A stretch of 64,000 bases of DNA, from assembly GCA_023213395.1 (NCBI GenBank), contig CM041465.1, forward strand, positions 85,319,741 to 85,383,740, in the 5' to 3' direction. The notes beneath the pieces were generated by a model. It was given only the letters and a program-made list of their open reading frames with translations, had not been told where the DNA came from and made no database searches. Positions within the stretch are counted from its first letter, which is position 1. Each line of letters begins with the position of its first letter. The translations under genes were made by a program, and so were the position numbers. Positions 33,198 to 44,292 of this stretch are shown here, piece after piece. The stretch comes from Cycas panzhihuaensis. Taxonomy: Eukaryota > Cycadophyta.

Positions 33198-33253
33198 CAT
33201 TTTAAATTACTCCCATTCCTCTCAACCACGAGTTGAATGGCAATTTAAGGTGG
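33197..33253 (+). repeat. Post-integrase stem-loop, E2
   Basis: CCATTTTAAATT pairs with AATTTAAGGTGG (allowing G-T pairs), and CATTC with GAATG nearer the loop. It aligns with the triplicated E3 hairpins; several stem positions differ in both arms together, so pairing is kept. Confidence 0.65.
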
Positions 33254-33803
<550 letters not shown>

Positions 33804-33928
33804 AATTGCCATGGTACATCATGCATGTGGGAAGCCAAGATCCTTGCAGGAGGGGTAAAATCATGTGAATCTACATATGACCCCCTGGAGGCCCGCGCTT
33901 TCCCGCCAAAACTATATATATGTACATC

Positions 33929-35934
33929 TCATCTGCTACTGCTGTCCTGACCCCGTAGTCTGCGTCCCCCGGTCTGTGTGATCCCTCTCCTGGGGACCAC
34001 ATCCCTGCGAGGCTCCTCCTGGGCCTCCGCGAGCTGCCTGGCTCGCTCCCCTCGTCCCGAGGCCATCTCGGGGTCATCGCTACTGTCTATGTATGGGTCT
34101 GGCTCCTGCTCGACCTCGAGGCCATCTGTGCCACTAGCTGGTCGTAGCGGACCTGGATGTGATCCCTCTCGCCTCGAAGTCCCTCCTCTATAGCTCTAAA
34201 CTTCTCCTCCATCGCCTTAAGGCACTCCTCTAGGACTTCTAGGTGGGTGCTGCTCCCCGCATCTCCTCCTAGCCTGCTCCGACCCTCTAAGGCCTGGACC
34301 CGTCCGCGCAGCTCATCTCACTCGCCCCTGGCCACGTCGAGCTCTCGCTGTAGCTTCCCCCAGAATGCCATGTGCTCCTGGGTCTCTGCAGCCCAGATGT
34401 CTCTCGTCCTCGCTAGTGGGGCGAATTCCTACATGTAGGCTCCTGCCGATCTAGGCGCATCCTCCGCCTGGATGGGCGGTTGCCCCTCTGCGTAGACCTG
34501 AGGGAACATCTCCCTCACCATGGCCTCAACTAGTCTCTAGACCTCTGCAACTCCTGTCAAGGCAACATGCCGTGTGTCAGTGTATATCCTCACTGCATAC
34601 CATAATGAAATAAAATCAAAAGATCTATCTAGATGTCAAACGACTAAGGAAACGATTAGGTCTCACCTGTTATGGCTGCCGGCTCCTCTGCTCGGGCGAC
34701 ATCCTCCTCTCCTGGCCCTCTGCCAGCCGCAGGTACCTCATCATCTGGTACATCCTCTACCTCTACCTCATCTCTGGCAGGGACTGGCTTGACCCTCGCC
34801 TCTCTAGATCTCTTCACGATTTGTAGTCAGCGTCCCCTGGTCTCAGCCGCCTTGCTCATCTCGGCAGCTCCTGATGGGCCTACCCCTCCTATGGTAGTCC
34901 TGGATGACCCTGTTGCTCCCTCTGCCGACTGTGATGGACCTGCCTCTCCTGCAGGTCGTGATGGGCCAGCCCCATCTCCCCCATCGTCACCGTCGTCGCC
35001 TCCATCGTCATCGTCATCACTGTTGTCATCGATGGGCACTCCTGCTCCGCCCGCTCCATCATCACTCTCCCACCTCACTGCTCTGTAAGGCTCTGTTATG
35101 TATTCTGTCAGAGTGAGGAGGTCGAGTGATGTCGCATCGACTAACCGACGAACATAAGCCTGGTCCTCTGTCCCTCGGAGCCTAGTCTGCCACCTGTGGA
35201 CCATCAGGGCCCACCCTGCTATGGGGAGTGGCCCCTCTGCCGGTGCCACTACCGCAAAGTGATCAAAAAACCAGCACTGTAGCAGCGTGTTGTACGAAAA
35301 GCCTCATCTGCCTGATCTCCTGATGGTGTCTAGTTGGGCGATGAGGTTCGCCACAACTAGGGTGGCCCAGTCCATCCTCTCGTCAGCCTTACACCGGTGC
35401 GTTGCATCCACCCATCCTTCAGGGATCTCCCTGTAGTTCTGTTTCTAGGAAATTCGGAATAGAATGCATAGTAGTATGAGTTTCCTCGCCCAAGGAATCC
35501 GTGACATGAGTACCGTCTGGAGGGGAGCTCCCCTCCGCTCCCACCTATGAGTCCCTATGAGGCCGGGGCGCCTCTGCATGTCTTTGCCTCGGTCTTAAGC
35601 GGCGCTCTCGATCTCCTGGTCTCCACTGTTACTAGTACCCCGGGATCACGATATCGCCTAGGGTGATCGTGATGTCCCCTATCTGAGGCAAGTGAAATAC
35701 ATGCCTCCTCTTGTCTCAGTGTGATACTATGTCAACCAGGAACCTCTGGTCTGACACGAACTAGGGGATCTTGAGGGCCTTGTACAGGCCACACCTCTTC
35801 AGAGTCGCCTTGTCCTCTTGGGATGCCATCTCTAAGTAGCTCAGAATCAGCATGCCGATGTTTTTGCGGTTATCCACCGCGATCACTGCCTGTAATCATC
35901 AAAAGTCAGTCAAGGTCAATCTCCTAGTAGTCAT
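33929..35934 (-). pseudogene. E2 antisense gene: PMD-like region, acidic linker, coiled coil
   Basis: Lies opposite to the element between integrase and second RNase H. From the Met at 35934: LQAVIAVDNRKNIG, FVSDQRFLVDIVSH, RRHVFHLPQIGDITITLGDI (the PMD N-terminal signature), then, after a frameshift, ERMDWATLVVANLIAQLDTI and LLQCWFFDHF, matching the PMD C-terminal helices. Next comes an Asp-run linker (about 35040-34970) and KRSREAR, a possible nuclear signal. Exon 2, after the 34554-34666 intron, is Glu/Leu-rich: FWGKLQRELDVARGE, VLEECLKAMEEKFRAIEEGL, a probable coiled coil. The end near 33929 is tentative. Stops mostly stand where Trp, Arg or Gln codons are expected. E3 carries the same gene. 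PMD assignment is from motif memory; function in the element is unknown. Confidence 0.65.
34554..34666 (-). other. Candidate intron of the antisense gene, 113 bp
   Basis: Read on the minus strand, the donor is AACAG|GTGAGACC and the acceptor GCCTTGACAG|GAG, with an AT-rich interior typical of plant introns. It splits a Gly codon (phase 1), and removing it joins the acidic linker frame (ending AEEPAAIT) directly to VAEV and the exon 2 frame. The homologous E3 DNA (about 28310-28420) keeps the interior but has lost the splice sites to small deletions. Confidence 0.6.
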
Positions 35935-36550
35935 CTAGGCTCCTAGCTATCTGTCTAATCTTCCTTTCTATTTTTGGGGACAGTTTGGCCCTTTTTCTGG
36001 TTTTTTCTGATTTTCTGCCTGCGTACTGGTCCAAATTTAGTAGTACCGCTAAATTTGGAGTGGGTCCCGCGGTGATAGCTCCCCTGCAGCGATCCTGTAG
36101 CCAAGATCGCGGTGCCGCGATCTTGGCCGTGGTACCACCGGCAACTCCCCTAAAAAGGGGGGTTTCGGCCTAGAAAATCAAAAATTTTGTGGTGGGCCCC
36201 CCATGGGGCCCACCAGAACCAGGGCTCCCTAATGCCCAGGTCCCCGCCTCTTTCCGGGTCCAATTCGGACTCCGAGAGGCCTCCAATTGCCCATAAGGGG
36301 CACAAAAAGCATTAAAATTTAACTAAAAAGCATTTAATTTCAAACTTTGAAATGACGAGGGTTTCGTGAGATCCACTCACTGGATCTGGCCTGACTGTCA
36401 CCATCTCATCTCTGCGGTCGTAACGACTGTCTCCGCGCTTGGATTATCTCCTGCGTGCCTCTGAAGTCAGGTAGTACTCCGCGTCGTAAGGAAAAGGCTC
36501 TGGTTTCGCACGAGAGCCGGTGAAAATGAATTCAATTTTCATTGGTTTTC
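35935..36550 (-). promoter_or_regulatory. Upstream region of the antisense gene with palindromes
   Basis: Between the antisense TATA motif and its reading frame. It contains two exact hairpins: 36031-36058 (CCAAATTTAG / CTAAATTTGG, 8-base loop) and 36101-36126 (CCAAGATCGCGG / CCGCGATCTTGG, 2-base loop). Aligns with E3 29460-29910. No sense coding region is seen. It would be promoter and 5' untranslated leader if the antisense gene is transcribed. Confidence 0.45.
36101..36126. repeat. Perfect 12-bp palindrome, E2
   Basis: CCAAGATCGCGG, two bases, then the exact reverse complement. The E3 equivalent at 29587-29611 is also perfect although the outer base pair differs, which indicates selection on pairing or gene conversion at some time. 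Confidence 0.8.
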
Positions 36551-36560
36551 CTTATATAGG
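36551..36560 (-). promoter_or_regulatory. Candidate antisense TATA box, E2
   Basis: The minus strand reads GGCCTATATAAGGAAAAC, a canonical plant TATA box about 620 bases upstream of the antisense start codon. The same motif with one change is at 29911-29920 in E3. Confidence 0.45.
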
Positions 36561-37086
36561 CCACGGCCCCGACGGGCACTTCTTCCATTTCTGGCTCCGC
36601 GACAGTCGTTGGGACCGTCTCATTGCCCTGTTAGCCTTTGCCTTCTGGCCCTGTCGCCCATTGTGCTCCATGGACACCCTTTTTGCCTTCTCCTGCGAGG
36701 GCATTTATGGCACCTCATTATCGCACTTTCACCAGGGCCCTCCTGCATCATTTTACGTACTACTCCCGTGCATGCCCGAGTTTATACTCGTTTGGCTCAT
36801 TTCGCCGCCCTGGACTCGTTTTTACAGCCCTTTCTTGCTCCTGGGGTCCCCAAAGGAAATGCTCCCCCATCCGGGGGCATGTTTTGCTTCCCAAAGTAAC
36901 CTTTGGCACTCTAGGGTGTCCTTTCTCCACCCACTCTCAGCTAGTGGCTGGATTGCTTGCTTTCATTCTCGGGTAACCTCATTACTAGGTCCTCCTACCC
37001 TTCTTGGCCATATTTTTTCCCCGCCATTCGAGTCTTTGCTTTGATTTCATTGCTATTTGTTTGCCACCAGAGTTTAGTATTCAGGC
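36561..37086 (+). other. E2 segment preceding the second RNase H
   Basis: Aligns with E3 29920-30261 and reads in short interrupted frames (HARVYTRLA-like words occur in both copies). It ends in a pyrimidine-rich stretch and GTATTCAG just before the RNase H start codon, which resembles a 3' splice acceptor. This could allow the downstream ORF to be made from a spliced RNA; that is conjecture. Confidence 0.35.
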
Positions 37087-37665
37087 ATGTCTCTTCTCGT
37101 TTTTACCGATGGTGGAAGTCGCGGTAACCCCGGGCCTTCCGTCGTTGCACGGATTCTTCACAGCCCATCTAGACACGATTTCTTGCATTCTGGGGTCTTT
37201 CTTCCCGAGGCTACCAATAACGAAGCTGAGTACACAGTCGTTATTGAAGCCCTTACCGATGCTCTCCGTCTCCATCGCGGGTCCATCGTGTTGTTTTACG
37301 ATTCTCAGGTCATGGTGTCCCATCTCACCTAGGTCTACCAGGTGCGCTGCCCTCACTTGAGAACCCTTGCGTCTGCTGCCAGATCTCTTCTAGCTTGTTT
37401 ATCGTCAGTGGATATTCAGCATATCCCTAGGCACCTCAATGCTGAGGCTGATAGCCTCGTCCGCCTCATCCTTGAGCGTCGCCTCCCTCTTCTAGACAAT
37501 GACCCCACAGGGCTTACAGCGGCCAGCCCGTGCCTAAGTCTCCGGTTACTGTTAGTTAGATTGCTTGCTCTATTTGTTGGATGCCCTCCTACTTCTCGTT
37601 GCACTTCAGTAATGGGAGCATCCCCTTCTACTTATTTATTTCAGTTAGGAGTCGATGTTAGATGA
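37087..37665 (+). pseudogene. E2 second RNase H, archaeal type, after integrase
   Basis: From ATG 37087 the frame gives SLLVFTDGGSRGNPGPS (first catalytic Asp), then TNNEAEYTVVIEAL (Glu), LFYDSQVMVSHL (second Asp) and, after one in-frame TAG at 37330-37332, VYQVRCPHL and IPRHLNAEADSLVRL (last Asp), ending TGA at 37663. All four RNase HI catalytic acids are present. The TDGxSRGNPGP, NNEAEY and IPRxxNxxAD pattern is that of the extra RNase H of Tat elements, distinct from the RNase H fused to RT at 17300-17880. Its position downstream of integrase and of the antisense gene is noteworthy. It would help degrade RNA in RNA-DNA hybrids during reverse transcription. Confidence 0.8.
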
Positions 37666-37952
<287 letters not shown>

Positions 37953-40425
37953 TGTTTCCCGACTCGGGAATGGACTCGAGATGCCGTCTTGAGTTTGTCT
38001 AGGTATATTTTCTTACTTTTCTTGCCCATGCTTGATTGAGGTTATTTAGAGTAGGTTGCTTGACATATGCTTGCCTGTACGCATTGCTTTTCTACTTGCT
38101 CATAATGCATGTGCCTACGGCACATCATCAGCCTATGACGACTCACAGCAGGGGCATTCCTCAGCGAATGCTACACCCTGTATGGCGCACAACCACCCAC
38201 GGTGTCTCCACGGTCCCCTGGGATGTTTCTGTCAGTCCTATTTGCTCTTGTTACGACATGTTGCTTATGTTGCAGTCCTTTCTAAGTCTGATTTGATCCT
38301 CAGTTAGGACTCTTTGCATTATTTTGAGTACTTTCCCCTTTGCACAGGCATTCCTCATTGCTCTAACTCACGTTTAGCCTTTGTGTTTGCCTCAAAACAC
38401 GATATTTACGCTCATTTTCTCTTTTTTAATTCGGTACGTCTGCGTAAACTTAGCGGTATCACGAGTTGTTGCGATCTGTGAGTTTGCGTGATACATTGTT
38501 TGAAATTTAAAAAAAGAGAACCACGTGATAGTTTCCATTTTTTCACAAAACTGCCGTGTGGCATTAATTGATTCGAGTCGCCCTGACATCCCCAATGTTC
38601 ACCTACTGTGAACAGGGGATAAAGGGGATTTTGCTCATCATTTTTCAGATCTTTTGGTCATTTTTCAAACTTCTAAGGAGAATTTCCAACTTTCACATAA
38701 GAAAAACATATAGAAACAGAAAACTTCCTACACAGCAATTGGACAGAGGTGAAGTGAGCTGCCATCAGCTGGATTTTGCAGGGCCATTGCTGCCCCCTAC
38801 TGCTCTCCACAACAAGCTCCATTCTTCTTTGCAGGTGCTCAGGGATTCAAGAGACTTCTCACCCAAAAAGCTGCTTCAAGAGCCAACTTCCAAGGCTCCT
38901 AACTTACAAGGAGTTTCCTCCATCCATACTCTTGCAAGAACTACTCATAACCAGTCCCTATATGTTGTTTATTGCTACTGTTCCAAGTGGCAAAGTGCAT
39001 GTTTAATCTTCCCCATACAAGGTACTTCTTATTTTTCTTTTACTTGCATAGTGATTCATTTCTTTTTTCTGTTTTATTTCTTTTGCTTCTAAATGAATGT
39101 AGTCCTAGTTAGCTACAGTTCTCTCATAGTGTTGTTCTAGATGAGTTTACCTCCCTGTTGTTTCTTTGGAGCCCATCCATTTTCCCTAAGCTATCTCTTT
39201 CACCCTTTCCTTAGTCAGCCGGTGTAAAGGTGTACATATAAGGATTTGAGGGAGGTAGGCAGGGTTCTGTCCCCCATTGCTATCCTTCTCCCCAAGGGTT
39301 CTGTCCCTTGTCCTCTTTCCCTTTACCATCCACACTTTCTTAGGGAACGGGCTAAGGGAGTTTAGAAGATTTGGTTAGAGCATTCTGATTGGCATAGATA
39401 CCCATCATTACCTCATTGCCAACTAGTTTTCCTTCCCTAGTTCTGTAGAGGTCTCCCGTGGGTGAGTTAGCCATCCTGAGGCTATACTCCGTTCCATTTC
39501 GAGTGTTTTTATGGTGCATGGTGGTGAGATCATTTCGTGTATGTTGCTATTTCATTTTGTTACATTCTGATGTTTAGCTTAGATCTTAGTTTCAGTTGAT
39601 TTCCATTTATACATATATATATTTCTTAGTATATCTTGTGGCCTCTCTTCCGAGAGGGAGGTGTCCTTCTTACCTATTTGTAGGATCGCACATTGGCGGA
39701 GTGATACATGGGATAGGCCCATTGCAGGTTAGTTCCCCACGTGGTGCCTCTCTTTCTTTAGTTTCAAGCTTTCTTCCATTTTATTTGGTTTTGCATGCTC
39801 AAGGGGAGGTAAGTGAACCCCTCTCCCATCGCATCCGGCAACTACCGCCGATCGGCGTTGCATGCGCGAAGAACGGAGAAAGAAGGAGCGAGATTTAGAG
39901 AGACAAGCCGCACCCCCATTCAAGCGCTGAATCCAGGTATTCATCTTGCTTCCTGTGTGTCCCCTTTTACGCTGTTTCCTTTTCATGCATTTGTTTGAAT
40001 AGATAGGAAATGGTAAAAGAACATAAAGGATAAAGGGAAAGCATTCATCTTTTTACATTATTTCTTGCTTTACATAGCTTAGCATAGATAGCTGCTTGCT
40101 TTGTACCCGATCCTTCCTTCCGTCACACCTTTTACCGCATTTGCTTGCACATTAGTGGTTGTCCTTCCCTTCGTTGCCTTCTCATTGCCTTGAGAAGACG
40201 CAATGCTCAAGGCATTCTCTCTCCTTCCTGGCCATCCGAAGGGTAGGAAGGCCTTGTTTCTGCACGGCTACCTGGAAGTAACCAAGCACCTTGCAGTCCA
40301 GAACCCGTGCTCTGGCGCATGGATGTCCTGCGAGGTGAGGTCCTCACTGCCTAGCTTAGTTAGCATAGTGTATTCTCATATCCTTTTGCTAGACGTAGGA
40401 TCACCGCCCCGTAGCGAGAGTTTCA
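37953..40425 (+). repeat. E2 3' LTR, 2473 bp
   Basis: Starts TGTTTCCCGAC and ends GAGAGTTTCA, directly followed by the catgt duplication. It aligns with the 5' LTR from end to end. Apart from the first 550 bases, where small indels are common, the two copies are very similar, mostly differing by transitions. It carries the hairpin (38521-38561), TATA-like run (about 39607) and donor-like site (about 39800). Frames such as 38568-39092 also exist in the 5' LTR only because the DNA is alike; they are not supported as genes. Confidence 0.9.
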
Positions 40426-40430
40426 CATGT
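40426..40430. repeat. E2 target-site duplication, right (catgt)
   Basis: Exact match to 9789-9793. Confidence 0.9.
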
Positions 40431-41200
40431 CTATCTGTTACACATTTCCTTGAGCTTACATCCCTTGCATGTATCTTGCCTCATATACCATAACTTTGCC
40501 AATCCCTCTCCCTTTTTGCATTTAAAAATTAAAAGAGAGTGAGGACATGCATGAGTGAGTAAACGAGTAGTTTCATTTATGTTATTATTTTCCTTCTTTT
40601 AAGAAAGAACCCATCTTGCATACAAGAACACAACATCATATACATAACCCCATCCCTACACATGTTGCATAGCAACCTACATGCAAAAGAATTGGAACCT
40701 TTCCATTGTCACTTCATATCCCTAAAACTATCTTAGACATAATGCCTTAAGGGCATCCCTCCTTTAAGGCTCCTCTTTTTTCCTTGTTCTTGGTTGCACT
40801 TATTATAACTAAGTAACCTTAGTATAACCCTTAAGCCAGTGCCACACCCATAGGATTGGTCACCTCTCCATTCCTTCACGAGTGCACACCACTCTCGTCT
40901 CTTGCCTAGAACCACCTCTCCCATCTCTTTCTTCTCAAGCAAGGAGCCATCCTCTCGCTTATCTCCTCCTCTCACCTTCGGCCATCCAAGGGTGGGAGGG
41001 CCTATCTTTCGAGGTTACTCAAAAACCTTAGGATATCCCTCCTAGCCAAGGTAGAGTTACTTTGAAGGGAGTTTGTGTGCCATTTGTGGGTCCCTAACCT
41101 ATGTTATGACATACAGATGCCCTTTGTGGGTGATCTCCTTTGCTTGCTAAATAGATCTTTATTTTAGGATATCTTCGTTGGTTGACTTAATCTTGACCAA
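40431..41200 (+). repeat. E0 3' LTR, right part
   Basis: Continuation of the LTR interrupted at 9793. The best landmark is CTTCGGCCATCCAAGGG at about 40977, matching the CTCGGCCATCCGAAGGG block that lies about 175 bases before the end of the E2 LTR. The preceding CTCTTGCCTAGAACC and TCTTCTCAAGCAAGG are similar in character. The exact LTR end is not visible and is placed near 41200. The frame 40733-40975 on the minus strand is not believed. Confidence 0.45.
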
Positions 41201-42990
41201 GTGTGGTTACCCCCCCTAGAGGTGTGATTCCACCTTTTATTCTTGCTTTGTTGTTATTACTACTTTATGTGTTGCTTTATGCTATATATAGAAATAAAAA
41301 ATGCATGCTAGATTTATCAGGGGAACCAGATGTTACTTCTAATCCAAGGTTTCTCTTATTTTAGTATAATATTTCTAAATATATTTTTAGAAATTTTAAT
41401 ATAAAAGCTACAAAGGGCCAAAAATAAGGTCAACTTGCTACTAAAATGTTAATTTTTTAAAATCTAGATGAATGCCATTTTGCCCTATTTTGTGATTTTT
41501 TTTTTTTACAACATTTATAAATAATAATAAATGGGTAATTTTTAAAAAAAATTACAAATATAGAGGACTAAATGATGGAATTTTAATGTATAGAAGAAGA
41601 AAAAAGTGTTCATAATATCATTTCTAATAAGATAGTGAAGTCAGATTTCTGAAAAGGCATAAAATATTTTTTCCCGAAAAGAGCACAAAAGTATAATCTT
41701 ATTAGATTCACTATCTCAAAATCCAAACTTCAATATGTGAAAAGCTTCATTTTTAAATATACATTAACTTTTCCTTCTAGATCATCTCCAAAAATGACCA
41801 AAAAACTACCTGAAATACTCTCGCAATATTTTCTGTAGGGTTGAGTAGGCAAATTCAGCATCCGTCAGAAAATTACAAAGATCTCATTAACCAATAGATA
41901 AAATTTGATGAGATTTCTTTTAAAATGCTCTTGATACATAAATCTACTAGATCCCTTTAAAAAACTTTCATATTTTAAGCTCATATTTAAAGGATTTCAT
42001 TAAGAAGAGTTCCATAGGTTACTCATCTATAAATTTTGACCTTTTGTTTAGGCAAAACTAGTTGTTGCAGGCTGAATCTAAAGTTGCTCTAGAAGAGAAA
42101 AATGATCCTCTTGACAAGGTGACCCTATGTGTCAACTTTTATCAAATTTTGAGATAGTCAAAATTTTCATAAAATTTTAGGCATTCAATGCTCCTGGGGT
42201 TGTTTCAACAACTAATCGACTTCAAAAATTTGTCTTTTCCACCTCTAAAATTTTGCATACATAAAAAATATAGTAATATATAAAATAACATAATTTTAAG
42301 CTCTCTAATATAAAAGAAATTTCTCAAATAATCTCTTAACCTTAGATGAATTATGAGTAAGAAGCATTAATGGATGTGTAAGGCTAGTGGGGAAATGTGA
42401 TCAACAATGGCTTTCATACTAGTTATTAGGTGAAGGATCTAATTGCCACACTCTACTACACTAAAGTAATAGCACATAATAAGAGCAAAATAAAGAGAAT
42501 AAGATTAAGAGAAAAAATGAGAGATGAGAATTATGATTATCCCTTTCATATTCAGCCTTACATATTAGAGGATGTGTGTTAGGGTTTCTAAAGGAGTTTC
42601 CTATCTAATGACAAGATTCCAAAATTATACTTAAATGTAGATAAAATTATATTTAACTATGTGACTTAGCTAACCTAAAGTCACCTTCATATAATTAATC
42701 TAATGACCTTCATACATTAACATCCATCACACCCAACTATTTAAAATACAGATTAGAAGACTCTACTCACTTAAGGGTATAAGATCACTTGAGATGATCC
42801 TGATTAGTTACACTTATTACAAGAAGTAGGTTTTGGTCAAGATCATATAATATTTAAGGATATATTATCTTATATATAATTCAACTAATCGTGAAATGTT
42901 TACTATGATCTATATTTATATTTATCTATATGAAGGGATATGACTTATTATTAATAGTCACCACCCTTTATTAATATGGTTAATTTATTA
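41201..42990. other. AT-rich interval, no recognisable feature
   Basis: Strongly AT-rich, with frequent short poly-A/T runs and no open frame of interest on either strand. It may be the 3' non-coding end and LTR of the adjacent minus-strand chromovirus or unrelated old repeat DNA. I see no terminal repeat, hairpin or protein match to decide. Confidence 0.4.
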
Positions 42991-43927
42991 ATTTGGCTTA
43001 TTACATGTTCATTCTCTCTTTCTCTACTTAAGAATGCTTTGCCATCAAAGCATTAGATTCTTGATCTTTCCCATGAGGCATCTTATATTAGAAGTTGCTA
43101 CCTTTTAGCAAGATACTCTTGAATGGTTCTGGATTATAGGTGATGATTTCTTACTTTCATGGTGGACTTAGGAATTAGAAGAAGTATACCTTCTTCATTT
43201 AACATTTGAAGTCCAATCTATACTGGTATTCTTATACCTAATCTTTTCTTTAAATAAGAAATGTAAAAAATATAATAAATGTGAGAGATAATAAGTAAAT
43301 CAAGGGTATAAGCAACTTCTCCCACTCTTTTCCTTATGTAATATGGGTTGTAAAATCATGGGTTAAGTTTTTTTTTCTTTGATTTTTTTAAGACATTTGA
43401 TTATATAGCTATAGGTATAAATAAACCTAATCACCTTCTAAAAATTCTCATTCACTATAATATAGATTAACTTGTTATTTAATCCTATTTTAAGCATTTA
43501 AAAGATGTTTCCTTAATAATGTAATTATATTTTTTAATTCTTATAAATAATTATCGACTACTAGAATACGAGAATTTGTAGTTACCTAATCCTTTAATAA
43601 TACAAGTTTATAACCATATAGCAATTGGAAAGGAGTTATTTTAATGGGTATGTGATAAGTAGTTTTATACCATCCTTTAGCCAAATATAACAATTTAACC
43701 CAATTATTTGGTTTATCTGCTACAAAGCTTTGAAGATAAATTTCTAGGCATTTATTAACAATTTTGGTTTAACCATCTATTTGAGGATGATAACTAGTAC
43801 TCACATTTAAGGTAGTGCCTAGTTGTTTAAATAATTCTTGCTAAAATTTACTTTAAAAATTCAGATCTTTGTTGCTAATAATGATTTTTAGTAATTTGTA
43901 AAATCTATGAATTTCTTTCATAAATAT
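42991..43927 (-). pseudogene. G1: chromovirus integrase C-half and chromodomain remnant
   Basis: On the minus strand, 43927-43620 gives FKQLGTTLNVSTSYHPQIDG, KIVNKCLEIYLQSFVADKP and WVKLLYLAKGWYKTTYH, the classical gypsy integrase core including the region of the third catalytic acid (now a stop next to the expected Gln-Thr-Glu). Further on, around 43150-43060, RTIQEYLAKR followed by DASWE matches the chromodomain found at the C-terminus of chromovirus integrases. Stops are frequent. The coding region continues upstream at 55025, beyond the copia insertion. Such integrases insert element DNA, with the chromodomain steering to heterochromatin. Confidence 0.75.
43923..43927. repeat. Copia target-site duplication, left (aatat)
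   Basis: AATAT before the 5' LTR versus AATAC at 55020-55024 after the 3' LTR: four of five identical with one transition. Joining the flanks reconnects chromovirus integrase sequence, which supports the boundary. Confidence 0.75.
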
Positions 43928-44276
43928 TATTAGGATAATGCCCAATTCACCTTTGCCAATTCATATCTAGAGCCCTTCAAAGCCACCTTAGGCCTCCCTA
44001 GGACATCTCAGGCCACCTGGCAGCTATCAAAGGAGTTGACGTAGCCACCCAAGGTAAGTATTTAATTTATTATTTAATATTTTAATATTATTTTTGAATT
44101 TTAAATGTTATTGGGTAGAGGCATTTACTTCCTTCCCAAATTACTCTATAAATAGGGTAGAAATACCTCCCTGGTATTTTTTAACACCACCAACTTACTA
44201 TTTGAAGATTTATTTTGCTCTTTGAAATAATACACTCGCACTTGTAATCTACTTGCTTTGCACCTTATTTCCAACA
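43928..44276 (+). repeat. C1 5' LTR, 349 bp
   Basis: Starts TATTAGGATAATGCCC (from TGTTGGG-type ends by transition) and ends TTTCCAACA. It aligns with 54662-55019 throughout, including CCCAATTCACCTTTGCC, the AGTATTTAATTTATTAT block and CTCTATAAATA (about 44148), which is a plausible TATA box. Confidence 0.9.
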
Positions 44277-44278
44277 TA

Positions 44279-44292
44279 TGGTATCATAATAA
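44279..44292 (+). other. C1 primer binding site, initiator tRNA-Met type
   Basis: TGGTATCATAATAAG two bases after the LTR. The first eight bases match the usual plant copia primer site TGGTATCAGAGC. Confidence 0.75.

Noticed and set aside
38568-39092. 174-codon frame in the E2 3' LTR, similar in part to 10418-10753
   Set aside because: Similarity is explained by LTR homology at DNA level; the frame is not kept in the E4 copy, and it contains the LTR hairpin region and poly-T runs.
40733-40975. 80-codon minus-strand frame after E2
   Set aside because: Falls in the right part of the E0 LTR; no conservation or domain.
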